A DNA stretch of 64,000 nt from Heterocephalus glaber (Eukaryota; Chordata; Mammalia; Rodentia; Bathyergidae): the NCBI RefSeq assembly GCF_000247695.1, contig NW_004624783.1:2523652-2587651 (forward strand). The letters run 5' to 3'. Under the pieces are notes generated by a model, which saw only the letters and a list, made by a program, of their open reading frames with translations, was not told the DNA's origin and made no database searches. Position 1 is the stretch's first letter, and each line of letters opens with the position of its first letter. Positions 33,220 to 44,410 of this stretch are shown piece by piece. The translations under genes and the position numbers were made by a program.

Positions 33220-35425
33220 AACCACATTGCCTTAGTTGAGTGGTCATAAATTTCTAGAGACACAGGTATGGACTCTTTCAGTCCAGCATTACAGTGGAGC
33301 TATCTGTATCTACTGGGTACTGGAAAGCCAAGGGACTACACCAGAGTGCTATCATGTGATAAGTGACATCTACATATCAACCACAGACTCTATGTCAGAG
33401 TGCCAAGCACAGCCTGCATACCACCAAAGCACATCTCAGTTAAGGCTGGTTAAAAGGCTATGATTATAAGGTGCTTAACTAACTTGAGATAGCCTCTGGT
33501 TTCTATCATTAGCATTTTTTTTAGGTTTCCAAGAAACTGAGGAAAAAGAACTGAGTAGAAAGATAGAACTAAAGATTTAAAAGATTAAATGAAAGCCTAC
33601 AGTAATGAAGGAAGCAGCTGACAAGTTAGAAGTGGACTTTATGAAATTCCCTTCTCTTCTTGCTTCTTGCATTGCCTTTTCTCAAATTTCCTATCATTAT
33701 TTCTCCTATTTCTTTGCTTGACTGAAGACCATTACATAGGTACAAAATAAATACAACTTTCACTATTTTGGCTATAAATTAGAATTTTCATGTGTGTATG
33801 TGTGTGTGGGGTTGTAGAAAAGACAGCAGTTATCACACAGTTCACTGAAAACTCTGTTGGTTTATTACAGTGAACAAATGATTGCCTTATATTTTTTCCT
33901 ATCTTGTGAGACTGAAGAGTTTCGCCAGTCAGCCAGAGATACTTCATTTCCCCCAAAAACAGAAAGTGCACTATCAGCACTCTGATGCTACAGCAGCAAA
34001 GAACCAGATTATTATGTCTTGTGTTCATGACATGATTATAAAATAAACCTGTAATCTGTTAAAGTATGCAAAGCTTCTTATAATTCATTGCAAGCAACAT
34101 GAAATGTGAATTTCGCTACACTAAGCTCTAAAGTGATACCAAGAAAGATGCAATTTGCTGGGTGAAAGGGAGTCACAGAGGCTGGGACATGTGACAAGAG
34201 CTATAAGCTGGGGAGTGATGTATGTAAAGTGCCTCTGCCAGGGAGAAAGCCCACCAAGCCACTTAATGTTTTAACTTTCTGAGAGAAGCAGCTAGCAGAA
34301 CAGTTTGGGACAACTCTTACTCATAGGTATCCTCAGTCAGGACAAAGGCCAGAGGCATATTCCTAACTGGCTCTCTATCTTTGCTAGTGGACCCACATTG
34401 GGTGCTCAGTACATTATAATTCAACAGAGTTCCCAGTGGGCCATTTGTTGTAACGAAGAGTATGACCTGGATGTGTGTGGATCATGCAACAGCAGTGAAC
34501 TGTGCTAGAAAACCAACATAAAGGACACACCTGACTAATTAGTCTCCATATAATCTTTCTAAATAGACAAAAGGATTTATTTCTATGAGAAAACTCTATT
34601 TTGAAGAGAAAACACTGCAATAAAACCCAAGTTCCCATGATGTAGAGAGGCTACTTATACATACACACTTCAATTTTAAAATGTTTGAATTTTCAGGGTT
34701 GAGTTAATGAATGGCCTTTTAAATAATTTTAAAAATCCATACGTGGTAGGACAAAATCTATTACAAAGCAGAAAATATAGTATGATTTTCATATATAGAA
34801 ACACAGATATTTTCAGATAGTATTTTAAGAGGAGCCAAAATGACCTTTTCTATCAGGAATGAGCCCCTGACGGGGATTTTTACAAGTTTCATTTTAAAAC
34901 TGAGTTGAATCTGAGGGAAATGATGTAGAGATGGTGTTCTACACACAGAAGCACAGCAGGAAGGCATGGGCAAGGGCACAAGGAAGAAAGTGAACAGGAA
35001 AGAATACACGGGTCAAAGTGGTAGAAATGGGATGCTTGGTTATGGTGAAGAATCAGGGTGACTGAATTGGTCTGGTAAAAATGTGTACATATAAATAGTT
35101 TGAGGTGATCATTAGATTTGTGTAAGGAGGATATGAAGATGGGCAACTAAATAGTTTCTGTGACAGTACTGAGGTGGAGGTAGCAAGTGATTTGTACCTA
35201 TCTGCATAAAATAGGTATGAAAAATAGACTCTACTTGGAATAAGAATGGTCCTAAAAGCCAAAAAAGCTGCATTAGAAGAGACCTTGCCTACTATGAATA
35301 CTATATTCTGTAACTGAGCAAATGTAAACTTTCTAGACAATGAATTCAGAAACCTGGGCAATGTAGTATACACTGGTGTTCCATTCCCAACCAAGCAAGG
35401 GCCATGTGGTTCTGCTGCCTGTACT
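33220..35425. other. Anonymous intron sequence
   Basis: A short (TG)n-like run lies at 33787-33812. About 2.2 kb otherwise shows no recognised repeat or exon. Confidence 0.5.
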
Positions 35426-35429
35426 CATC

Positions 35430-35648
35430 ATACCCGCAAGGGGCTGTTTATGCCCTTCCCGTTCATATGTTGAAATTCTAACCACTAAGGTAAAATTCTA
35501 AATCCTAGCCCTTTGGCAGGTGATTAGATCAGGAGGTTAGATGTCTAGGACTTTTCAGCCTCCAAAACTGTGAGAAATAAAATTTCTGTTGTTTATAAGT
35601 TATCCAGTTATGGTATTTTGTTACAGAAGTCTGAATGGACTAAGACAA
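35430..35648 (+). mobile_element. MaLR/MLT1-type LTR, internally deleted
   Basis: CATATGTTGAAATTCTAACC, CCTTTGGCAGGTGATTAGAT, CAGCCTCCAAAACTGTGAGA, AATAAAATTTCTGTTGTTTA and TAAGTTATCCAGTTATGGTA then CTGAATGGACTAAGACA follow the MaLR LTR order in sense orientation, with the middle missing. Confidence 0.82.
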
Positions 35649-35744
35649 TATAAATTCTTGAATTTCTTGCTGGTTTATTTCAGGCTTTCATCTTCTTCTA
35701 AAAAAAAATCTATTTTACATATAAAAAATAAGTACACACCCTCA

Positions 35745-36090
35745 CACAACACTACAATTTGAACCTCATTTGAGTGTGTCTGCCAAAGGGTTTGCGGGCT
35801 TGAAGGCTGCTCCTCAATGTGGCAATGTTGAGAGGTAGTGGAACCATTAAGAGATGAAGCCTAGTGAGAAATAACTAGGTTACTGGAGGCATCATTCTTG
35901 GAAAAGGTTCTTGTAGGACTCTTGAGAGTTCTTTTAAGAACAGCTTGTTATAAAAACTGTGAGCCTGTCTCCTGAATCTCGTTTCTCCTCATTCTGTGAT
36001 CTCTTCTGCACACACTTCTACCACTGTGCCAAACAGATGGGGCCACTCAATTTTAGATTTCCAGTCCCTAAAACTAAGTCAAACCAACCC
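35745..36090 (+). mobile_element. MaLR-type LTR
   Basis: GAGTGTGTCTGCCAAAGG, CCTCAATGTGGCAATGTTGA, GAGGTAGTGGAACCATTAAG, AGATGAAGCCTAGTGAG, TTGTTATAAAAACTGTGAGCC and GATTTCCAGTCCCTAAAACT follow the MaLR LTR layout on the plus strand. It lies directly after the previous LTR fragment. Confidence 0.72.
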
Positions 36091-36224
36091 TTTTTATCAT
36101 AAAGTACCTAGATTCTAGTATTTTGATACTGGAACAGAAACCAGATCTATTTTCATTGTAGTATAGGATTCCCTTGTAGTTGCACATGGCAATGTATCTA
36201 TTACCCTTAATGTCCCATGCCTCC

Positions 36225-36545
36225 AAATATATGTTAATGCTTTTTCCTCTACTAGGAACATTCCTCAATTCTTCTAGGTTAAGCTTACATATCATCTCCT
36301 TTATAGGATCTTTTTTGGAATGACTTTAAAAGCAGAACTGATCACTATTTTCTGAACTCTCAATGTGTCATATACAAAAGTCGATGATGATAGAGATAAC
36401 ACTGACTTGTTAGTATGTTTGCTCTTCTCTAATAATGAATGAGCTCATGGGAAGGACTCAGGTCTTCATCTGCTGCTTCAGTGTCTTATGTAGTGCTCTG
36501 TACTGAGTATGCACCCAAGATACATGTTGGCCAAAGTCCAAAGAG
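36225..36545 (+). mobile_element. L2 3' end
   Basis: TTACATATCATCTCCTTTAT, CTTTTTTGGAATGACTTTAA and TATGTAGTGCTCTGTACTGA then GTATGCACCCAAGATACATGT follow the L2 3' region. Confidence 0.65.
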
Positions 36546-37296
36546 TGTTAGACAACTTTCAAGTGTAATACTTCAAATTCCAAAGAAATTATAGAATTCT
36601 GTAAAGCATTCATCACTATAGGGTTTGAGTATTGGCACAAGTCCTTTATAGCTTATACCCTAAAGCTCCATAAAACTCTTAAATGAATACCAGCTTTGGT
36701 CTTCTTTATTGACCTCCTACTCATATGACCACTTTCCTATTACTGTTAGACAGACAAATGCTAAACAAGCTTGCCAAGGAAAATACAGTTAAATGAATTT
36801 ATTAAGAGCATACATTTTTCACCAGAGCACAATCTTCAGAGCAATTGCACTGTCATTATCTCATTACAGTAATTTCAACACTTGCTCCTGTTAACTTATT
36901 AAAAAACATTTTAAATCACTTTCTTCATTGCAGGCACAACAAACTATCTTATTACTCAAATATGGATCACTGCCAAATGATATGGCAAGGGATACGATAA
37001 AAGAAAAGCACATATACAGGAAAGTCACAGAAGAAAGGTATGCACGGAACAATATGTAGCTATGAACTACTGCTTGCCAAAAAGGAAGCAATTTTTCAAT
37101 GGTGGTGCTGTTATGCCACAACAGGGTTAAGACATTATTCTTCTCACTTCATTCTATATCCTTTGGAGGGAAGAGATAGCTTACCAAGTGGCTTAAAATT
37201 GCTCTTCTATAATATTTAGATAGAGTATAAATGAAGCTCTACTTATTTAATATACATCATAAAACAACTTTATAGAAATATGTGAATATCAATCTT
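36546..37296. other. Anonymous intron sequence
   Basis: Nothing recognised. Confidence 0.5.
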
Positions 37297-37313
37297 AAAA
37301 CAGTAACAAGGAA

Positions 37314-37408
37314 GGCTGGGGATTTAGCTCAGTGGTTCTGCCACTTGCTTCCCAAGCGCAAGGTCCCGAGTTTGATCCCCAATACCAAAAAAACCCCCCC
37401 AAAACCAA
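37314..37408 (+). mobile_element. tRNA SINE with 17-bp TSD
   Basis: The body GGCTGGGGATTTAGCTCAGT, GGTTCTGCCACTTGCTTCCC, AAGCGCAAGGTCCCGAG and TTTGATCCCCAATACC is followed by an A/C-rich tail. AAAACAGTAACAAGGAA (37297-37313) and AAAACAATAACAAGGAA (37409-37425) are the TSD with one change. Confidence 0.95.
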
Positions 37409-37565
37409 AAAACAATAACAAGGAATCATTTCCAACATATTATCTAAGGCAGGGGTTGGCAAACTACAACCTACAAATCCAGCTGCGGCATTTGTTTGTT
37501 TTTTGGTAAGTAAAGTTTTACTGGAACACAGCCATATTCATTTACGTACTGTTTACTGGTGCTTT

Positions 37566-37841
37566 GAGTCTCCCATCCCCCTCAGTACTGGGATTGAAAC
37601 CAGGGCCTTCACACAGAACTACATTCTAATTTTTTTTTTTGGTATGGGAATCAAACTCAGGATCTTACGCTTGGGAGACAGGCAGCGGAACCACTGAAGT
37701 AAATCCCCGGCCCCATTCTAATTTTTTATTTTGAGATAGGGTCTCACTAAGTTTGCTGATTAGCCAAGGTTGGGCTCAAATTGACAATCCTGCCTCAGCC
37801 TCCCAAAGAGCTGAGATTATAAGTGTGTGCCACCACAATCA
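37566..37841 (-). mobile_element. B1-dID dimeric SINE inside hAT
   Basis: Read on the minus strand, a B1 (7SL-derived) half, from GGTGGCACACACTTATAATC to ACTTAGTGAGACCCTATCTC, is followed by an ID-type half (antisense CAGTACTGGGATTGAAACCA, GGGCCTTC). The host flanks GTTTACTGGTGCTTT (37551-37565) and GTTTATGGTCACTTTT (37842-37857) look like a diverged TSD. A tRNA SINE interrupts the linker. Confidence 0.85.
37636..37713 (-). mobile_element. tRNA SINE inside B1-dID, exact 14-bp TSD
   Basis: The plus strand reads GGTATGGGAATCAAACTCAG, GATCTTACGCTTGGGAGACA, GGCAGCGGAACCACTGAAGT and AAATCCCCGGCCC. CATTCTAATTTTTT flanks it at 37622-37635 and 37714-37727. This is the innermost layer of a three-level nest. 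Confidence 0.94.
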
Positions 37842-37954
37842 GTTTATGGTCACTTTTATATTACAATGGTACGGTTTTTCAAATAGATGGTATGAATCCC
37901 ATGGCCAAAAATATTTACTATCAAGATCTCTAAAGAAAAGTTTACTGACCCCTG

Positions 37955-39304
37955 GTCACAGCCTTGCTGCTGAGTTTATGTATCAGTATTATCTGAGTAC
38001 TTGCTCGGAATGTAGAGCAGCAGATTTCTCCCAGACTGACTAGGTCAGAATGCACATATTAACAAGACCCTGCCTATTATGAACATGAATATTAAAATGA
38101 ACACAGTCATAGGGAGAAATAAAATTCCCAAAAGAGGGATGTGTTTATTACTAGACTCACAATATTTTATTACTAGGTAACAGAGAAGGTTCCTTGCAAA
38201 GATTTTTATAAAAATAAAGGAGAGAAAAAAGGAGACAGTTTCCAATAATGTAAAATATTAATATGGTGTTATGTAGGGGACAGATTTTTAGCATGAATTT
38301 ATGCCCCTAGAGAACAAGGAACATACGCAAACTATGTTAGTCCAGATGGCTAGTTTTTGGTCAGAAAAGAAGTATTACTACTGAAAGCTGGTCTAGGTCC
38401 CATATCATTCTCCCTAGTACAAAAACACCAGGCAAATAAGAAACAAATTTGCTGATTTCAACCATGTCCATTTTGTTGTCATATTCATTTCCTTTTTAAA
38501 TACTCCATTTTCTCTGTGTAACAGGAAAACTGTTTTTCCAATAAGGCAAATGGGTTATGATTTGCTCCCTGAAAATAAACATGTTATAAAACCAACTCTC
38601 ACTCTCTATTTTATCATGTGCTATTTCTGTTCCATTTATAAAAGGCTATCTGCTATCATTTTGGGTTTATCTTATCCAATACTCTAAGGATCTGACAGAA
38701 ATGAATATCATTTCTTCTAACAGTTACAGAGCCTGCCATGTCATTTTGTTTATATTTAATATCTTTTCATTTTCCAAGTTTTGAGTTGTATTACATCCAA
38801 ATTTGATATCTCAAAGAGAAAAGAACAGCATATAAAAAGTTTAAGAACCATTTTATGATCTTCCTTTCTAACCAATGGACAAAGAAATTTAGACTTGTTA
38901 AAATCACAATACTCTCTGAAACAACAGCTTTGTGAGTAGCGAAAAAGGGTGTTAGGTAATCACCTGACCGGGAACGTTACTGCTCTTTTGATAATAACTT
39001 TCAGTAGCTCTGGCAATGTTACATTCTGCTTCCAAACACATTTTGCTTTGGGTATGCTGAACTTAGCAGGTAGAAAATCCTTTTTTTTTAAAAAAAGGAA
39101 CTTTTAATCTAAATATTTTAGTTTGGACCATCTTTGATTCCAGAGATGACAAACTGACTTCTGTCACTGAAAACTTATACCTTTTACCATCCCTCATTCG
39201 TCCAATTAAACCTGACAAAGAAGGAATGTGACTGATACAGTTTTGATTTTTCTTTGGCAACTTTCCAAATATTACAGGTAGGAGGAAATTCTGAAAAGGC
39301 TCAA
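37955..39304. other. Anonymous intron sequence
   Basis: Nothing recognised in about 1.3 kb. Confidence 0.5.
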
Positions 39305-39400
39305 TTTCTTCTGTACAGTGCTGAGAAACTGAGGCCCAGCAAAGTTACACACATTGTCCAAAGTCACGTCATGATTTGGCAGCAGATCACCAGTGTGCAC
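39305..39400 (+). mobile_element. MIR fragment
   Basis: GCTGAGAAACTGAGGCCCAG, CAAAGTTACACACATTGTCC and AAAGTCACGTCATGATTTGG match the MIR 3' core. Confidence 0.75.
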
Positions 39401-39404
39401 AACT

Positions 39405-39510
39405 CTAGAGGATGGAATTTTTCTTTTTAAGTCTCTGCATTTCCTAACTCTAAGTCCTATACCTGGCATACAGTGGGCATTCAGAAGTTGTTTGTTCAGT
39501 GGACTCCAAA
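39405..39510 (+). mobile_element. L2 3'-end fragment
   Basis: AAGTCCTATACCTGGCATAC, AGTGGGCATTCAGAAGTTG and TTTGTTCAGTGGA follow the L2 terminus. Confidence 0.6.
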
Positions 39511-39514
39511 TCCC

Positions 39515-40284
39515 TGAATCCCTGTCCAAAGTTTTTTCCATTCAACCATGCCTGTTCATGTTTAACAATGGATTAATCTCTTTTATCTTCCAAAAGAATC
39601 AGAAGTCACATTTCAAATTATGCTTTTACACAGATATAATTAAATCTTTAAAAGGTGGGATGGCAAAGAAATTAGAGGTTAGAGTATAACAGACATTTTA
39701 CAACCTGCAGATGCCAACAGCAGGCAGCTCCCACCCTGCTCCGCCCCCTCTTCCCCCACAGTATAATGGCAATTATATTCCAGGGTGAATAATATAATTA
39801 TCTAAATGAAACCCAGAAGAAAAAAAAAGCATGCAACATAAAAGGATTAGCTGCTCAAGGACTTGTGGTTGGGGGAGGCAGGAGGATGGATCCAGGCTGA
39901 CAATTTCATAAAGTAGCCATCAATTATTTAAATCATTGTGACTTTTCAGACAGCATTCTGGACAGCAAGGGAAAAAAACACTAAAAATTTGAGGAGTATA
40001 AATTAGGAGAGAGATGCTTGTTATTTGGTTTTGGAATGAGATGTGCTCTGCCTAGAGAAAGGAGCAAAAGAAAAGGCAAAGTCACTGTAAATAGGAGGTG
40101 GTTTAAAATGTTACTTTCCTGAAAATTCAGCAGAACAAAATATTTCTCTTACAGTACAAATGTTGGTGCTGTTAAAATCCAATACAAATAAACCACTCAG
40201 CACATGAAAAGTAACAGGTTTTAAGTAACACAATACATAGAATACAAAGAGAATTGGCTAAAAAGAGAGGAAGCTGGATTCTAC
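39515..40284. other. Anonymous intron sequence
   Basis: Nothing recognised. Confidence 0.5.
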
Positions 40285-40400
40285 TATGGGAACTGACATT
40301 TACCAGACATGTCACCTTAGACAAGGCACTTAACGTGTTGAGCCTGACTCCAGTAATGGACATGAATCAATTTCTAAGGCACATTCTAGCCTGGAAAATT
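40285..40400 (-). mobile_element. MIR fragment
   Basis: GTCACCTTAGACAAGGCACTTAACGTGTTGAGCC resembles antisense MIR (TGACCTTGGGCAAGTCACTTAACCTCTCTGAGCC). Confidence 0.6.
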
Positions 40401-40404
40401 CTGT

Positions 40405-41395
40405 TGAAGTCAAGTCTTTATATAATACAGAATACAAATACTAACCAAGAAAACAATAATTCAGGTTAACTATACACAATCAGGCTTTTATTAAAAAGAG
40501 TTATGACTTAAAAACTGAAATTTGTCCCATGTAGTTTATGAGTTTGGTTACAACAGTGCTTGCCTGCTATGTTATATTTCCACCATATAACTAAATCAAT
40601 CTATGCCTATATATCCAAGACTTGAGAGAGGTAAATAGAATTAAAATAAGCCTACCATTTTTGCTATTACTTGAAGTATCTGGATTTACTAAGCTAGCTC
40701 TAAGGGAATTGATTATTTCTACTTGGGCGCAAGGTCTACAATTGGGATATTACTCATGAGGGGAATCTGGTCAATAGTTTCAGGAACCAATTAGCTTGGT
40801 TTTCCTTAGATTTAACTGGTTGAGAAAGAATAAAAATAGCTTTCAAATAAATCACTTATGATGACTGTTATAAAACTACTGCATTTTCCATAAAAAGTAG
40901 ACATTATAAATATATAATTAACTACATAAATATTTAATGCATTTTAGACAAATATATGAGGCTTATCTCGTATGTGCAAGATTTCAAAAAATAATTATCT
41001 AGGGTCTAATTAAAAACATTCAACAACTAAATAATAACTATATAAATTACAACTTATCTCTGATTTGTTTCACTTAAAGAGAAATCTTTAATTTTTTCTT
41101 ATTTATCTTCTATGCCACAAAAAGCTTCTGATCACTTGCTCCTTACAAATTTCTTGTTGTGAGTGACTGTTGAGAAAATTCTTTCTGCACTTATATTTTT
41201 GCCCGTCTGCCTGTACATTCACCCTATAAATTCCTCTCTAAATGGTACATACATGGCACTATGTGTTTGTCAAGATCTACAGAACTTTAAAATATGAAGA
41301 AAAACTGTGACTATATGAACATTTAAAAAATCATTTAGGATTTCATGAGATCATAGGATAAAATCCAGAATATGACAAAACCAGTTAATGAATGT
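40405..41395. other. Anonymous intron sequence
   Basis: AT-rich; nothing recognised. Confidence 0.5.
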
Positions 41396-42191
41396 ACAAA
41401 ACAACTTCACTGAAGGGAATGAGGAGAAATGACGCTACTCACTTTGGAGATGAGCACAGAGTCTGTAAGCCTAAAGGCAAAATAAAGTATAAATAATCAT
41501 AGTAAATTTGTTTTTAAAGTTAAATCCAAGAAGGGTATGGGTTAGCAATTCTGATATCCTATACACACATACCAAAATTCACCACTTATACTGGAATCCG
41601 ACAGTTAAGTAAACGGATGGTTGGAGATAGTTGGAGCCAGGTTTCTCACTCTTGACAGGGGGAATCCAAGTTAAGCACGAGGAAGAGCCTAGAATGTTCT
41701 AAGTAGTAATGAATTAGTGCTGGAGAAATCAGTATGAACTCATTTTTAGCTTAATATAGACACAAGTATTTATATACAGAAATATTTATAAATATGAATA
41801 TATACAAGGGCTAGTATACACACATATATTTCCTCTGCCAGCTGTGAGGGCCTAGAAGTAATGATATTTAAAAATCTTACCAAATTTCCAGATTTTAGAT
41901 TTTGATACCATTCGTTAATAAAAAGAACTAAGATCTTCTAAAAGCTGCCTGATTCTAAGAACAGGGCAGTGAATGCATAAGATTTATCTGGAACATACTG
42001 TAGTGCCCGTAGGTAAGGAAGTGCTTTCAAAAATTACAATGATAGGGAAATAGAAAATACAGAAGCCTACCGAAAGAGCCCCTGATGGCCAAAGCTGGAA
42101 CAATTTCTGAAACAAAATAAATAAAATGATACTGAATTATAACTCTAAGTATCATCCATGAGTCCATACTGATACAAATAAATGATTAAAT

Positions 42192-42387
42192 CAGTGGTGG
42201 TGAACCTATGGCATGCATGTTGTTTTGCTTTTAACACAAAAGGTGCTCATGTATGGTTATTTCTTCTAACCTAAAACCTCAGTATTCAAGTTTAACTGTA
42301 GTGTTGGCACTTTGCCAACACTTTGATAAATAAGTGGGTTTGGGTTTGTAGATTGGGCACTCATCTCTAAAAGGTTCACCATCACTG
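42192..42387. mobile_element. Small hAT-type MITE with TIRs and 8-bp TSD
   Basis: This is a 196-bp element with terminal inverted repeats CAGTGGTGGTGAACC and GGTTCACCATCACTG (14 of 15 paired). It is flanked by GATTAAAT (42184-42191) and AATTAAAT (42388-42395), an 8-bp duplication with one change, as expected for hAT transposition. It has no coding capacity. An internal perfect palindrome GTGTTGGCA-CTT-TGCCAACAC lies at 42301-42321. Confidence 0.92.
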
Positions 42388-42773
42388 AATTAAATACATA
42401 TAGATATGGAGGAAAAATGACAAATCTGTCATGTAGAAGCATTCCAAATAATTTAAGCAGATACTCCACTTTCAAACATAAGGAGCATACCTTCTTATTC
42501 TTACTTTGTACAAGGTTGTACAAAGTGGCTTCCCTCCAAAGAGTACATTATGTAAAAGGAAAAAAAGAATAACTTTTAGTGGGAGAACCTTTCAAACACT
42601 GCCTTGGGTGAGCAATCAAGGTTGACATCAACAATGATAAATCATATCGATAGTACATGCCTGTGAGATGGTGTCCAAAAACATGCCATCCCAGTGAAAT
42701 CATGAGAAAAGATGAAATAAGGCTGTACTTCAGGATATTCTATAAAATATCTAACAAAAATTCTCAAAACTGC

Positions 42774-42972
42774 CACAGTTGTCAGTTATCCATGCCTGCA
42801 ATCCCAGCTACTTGGGAGGCTGAGGCAGGAGAATTGCAAGTTTGAGATCAGCCTGGGCAATTTAGCCAGGTCCTGTGTCAAAATAAAAAGTGTTTAATAA
42901 GTTGGGGATATAGCTCAGTGGTAGAAGATCCTTGGGTTGGATCCCTGGTACTGCAAATAAACAAACCAAAAG
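42774..42972 (+). mobile_element. B1-dID dimeric SINE
   Basis: The B1 half contains CATGCCTGCAATCCCAGCTA, CTTGGGAGGCTGAGGCAGGA and TTTGAGATCAGCCTGGGCAA. After an A-rich linker the ID half reads GTTGGGGATATAGCTCAGTG, GTAGAAGATCC and TTGGATCCCTGGTACTGC, with a deletion of about 20 bp between its boxes. An A-rich tail follows. Confidence 0.93.
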
Positions 42973-43499
42973 TAAAACTAAATGAAAACTCACCCAGAAG
43001 CAAAAACAAACAAAACTGAAAACTTTCCAAGAAAAAAAAAAAGAATAAGAAACTGTTACATCCCTTTTACATCCAAGAGAGCCTAAGGAGAAACAACAAA
43101 TTTAATATATTCTGGATGGGATCTTAGTCCTGCAAAAAGATATTAAGGAAAAACGAAACAAAAAAATAAGACCCAACAAGTCAGTATGAGTAATACAGAA
43201 ACTCGGGTTAATAATAATAGAGCAATATTATTTCATTATTATTTCATTAATTATAGCTAATACACTGCAAGATGTTAGTAATAAGGAAACTTGATGTGAG
43301 GTACAGAGTGTGAAGAATTTTTTGTATTATCTACCTTTGCAAATTCTCTATAAATCAAAACTTCTTCAAAATAGAAAATTTATTTAAAAAAATCAGTATG
43401 CAATACTACTTTCCTTAGGAAACAACATGTTTGTTTTTATACACTCTATCCCTAACCATAGAAGACAGAGAGCACTTTGACCTAACTGTTGGCAATTAC

Positions 43500-43565
43500 C
43501 ATTTTATTCATTCAACAAGTGAGTGTCTAGTATGTGCCAGAAAATTCTATTAGCACTAAAGTAAA
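43500..43565 (-). mobile_element. L2 3'-end fragment
   Basis: TTTTATTCATTCAACAAGTG and AGTGTCTAGTATGTGCCAGA match the antisense L2 terminus. Confidence 0.65.
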
Positions 43566-43569
43566 ACTT

Positions 43570-44231
43570 TGTTAGGATGGAAGAAAAGGGTAGGGTAGTT
43601 CAAGACCTAAGAAATTAACTGACAGTCCAGCCCTCTGCTCAGGCAGACTCATCACTTTGGTAAAGCTTTGGAAGTCATGGGCAAGCACAGCAAGCAAGGT
43701 TACCAAAGCACTTCTGCAAGTGTCTGATAGGCAGCCTTGACCTTCCAATGACCAGGGGGACAACAAATTCAGAAATGCTTTGTAGAAAGAAGAAGAAGAA
43801 AGCAATTAAGCTCTCATGGGTTGAAATGGGGCAAAGAAAAGTAGCGTGTGTCCAATGGGGAGAGGTAGAGAATGGCTCTCATATAAGTGTGGTTATCTGA
43901 ATTTGACTCTGTAGCTATTTGCAAATGAATGCTCAGTGTGTTCTGGACTCCACAGATAGGACCGTCCATCATGGGAATAACTGTAACTATGGAGAGGGAA
44001 AAAAGCAGATAAAAATGGTAAAGAAAAAGAAAGTGAAACCAGAGGCCTTGATGAATTTTTACCTTCAAAAGTCTTATTTCTAGCATGCACAATCCAAACT
44101 GGACATAATGATGTAGATAACCTATTAATAAGTTAGCTGTAGGATGCCTTTTCCCCAAAGCAGGACTTTAACTGTCAGAGCTACTCTGTAACTGAAAAGG
44201 AAGCAAATAAAAAACATATAGTTCAATTTTT
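43570..44231. other. Anonymous intron sequence
   Basis: Nothing recognised. Confidence 0.5.
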
Positions 44232-44245
44232 AAATAAATAGAAAT

Positions 44246-44384
44246 GGGGGCCAGGGATTTAGCTCGGTGGTGCTGTGTCTGCCTGGCAAACGCAAGGTCC
44301 TAAGTTCGATTTCCATAAATCCATAAATAAATATATAAAGTACCATATATTAATCCATAAATAAATATATAAAGTACCATAAAT
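44246..44384 (+). mobile_element. tRNA SINE with expanded tail
   Basis: The body GGGGGCCAGGGATTTAGCTC, GGTGGTGCTGTGTCTGCCTG, GCAAACGCAAGGTCCTAAG and TTCGATTTCC is followed by an unusual AT-rich tail built from a 34-bp duplication. The low-complexity flanks (AAATAAATAGAAATG before and AAATAAATAAAAAGTG after) are a possible TSD. Confidence 0.85.
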
Positions 44385-44388
44385 AAAT
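44321..44388 (+). repeat. 34-bp tandem duplication in SINE tail
   Basis: Two 34-bp units (44321-44354 and 44355-44388) share their first 26 bases, beginning CCATAAATAAATATATAAAG and continuing TACCAT. A partial unit CCATAAAT precedes them. Confidence 0.93.
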
Positions 44389-44410
44389 AAATAAAAAGTG
44401 CTACAGCCAA

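Larger units (their letters stand above)
37450..37954 (+). mobile_element. hAT (Charlie-type) element with nested SINEs
   Basis: The left end CAGGGGTTGGCAAACTACAA and right end AAAGTTTACTGACCCCTG match the terminal repeats of the hAT copy at 32666. Internal motifs are AAGTTTTACTGGAACACAGC, CATATTCATTTACGTACTG, CCCATGGCCAAAAATATTTA and CTATCAAGATCTCTAAAG. A B1-dID occupies 37566-37841. Confidence 0.88.
41400..43395 (+). mobile_element. Old L1 (L1ME-like) 3'UTR carrying two insertions
   Basis: L1ME 3'UTR landmarks occur in order on the plus strand: GAGTCCATACTGATACAAAT, TTGACATCAACAATGATAAA, TCGATAGTACATGCCTGTGA, GAAATCATGAGAAAAGATGA, CAGGATATTCTATAAAATAT, GAGCCTAAGGAG, TCTGGATGGGATCTTAGTCC and GTATTATCTACCTTTGCAAA then AATAGAAAATTTATTTAAA. 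A hAT MITE (42192) and a B1-dID (42774) sit inside. The left boundary is uncertain. Confidence 0.75.
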
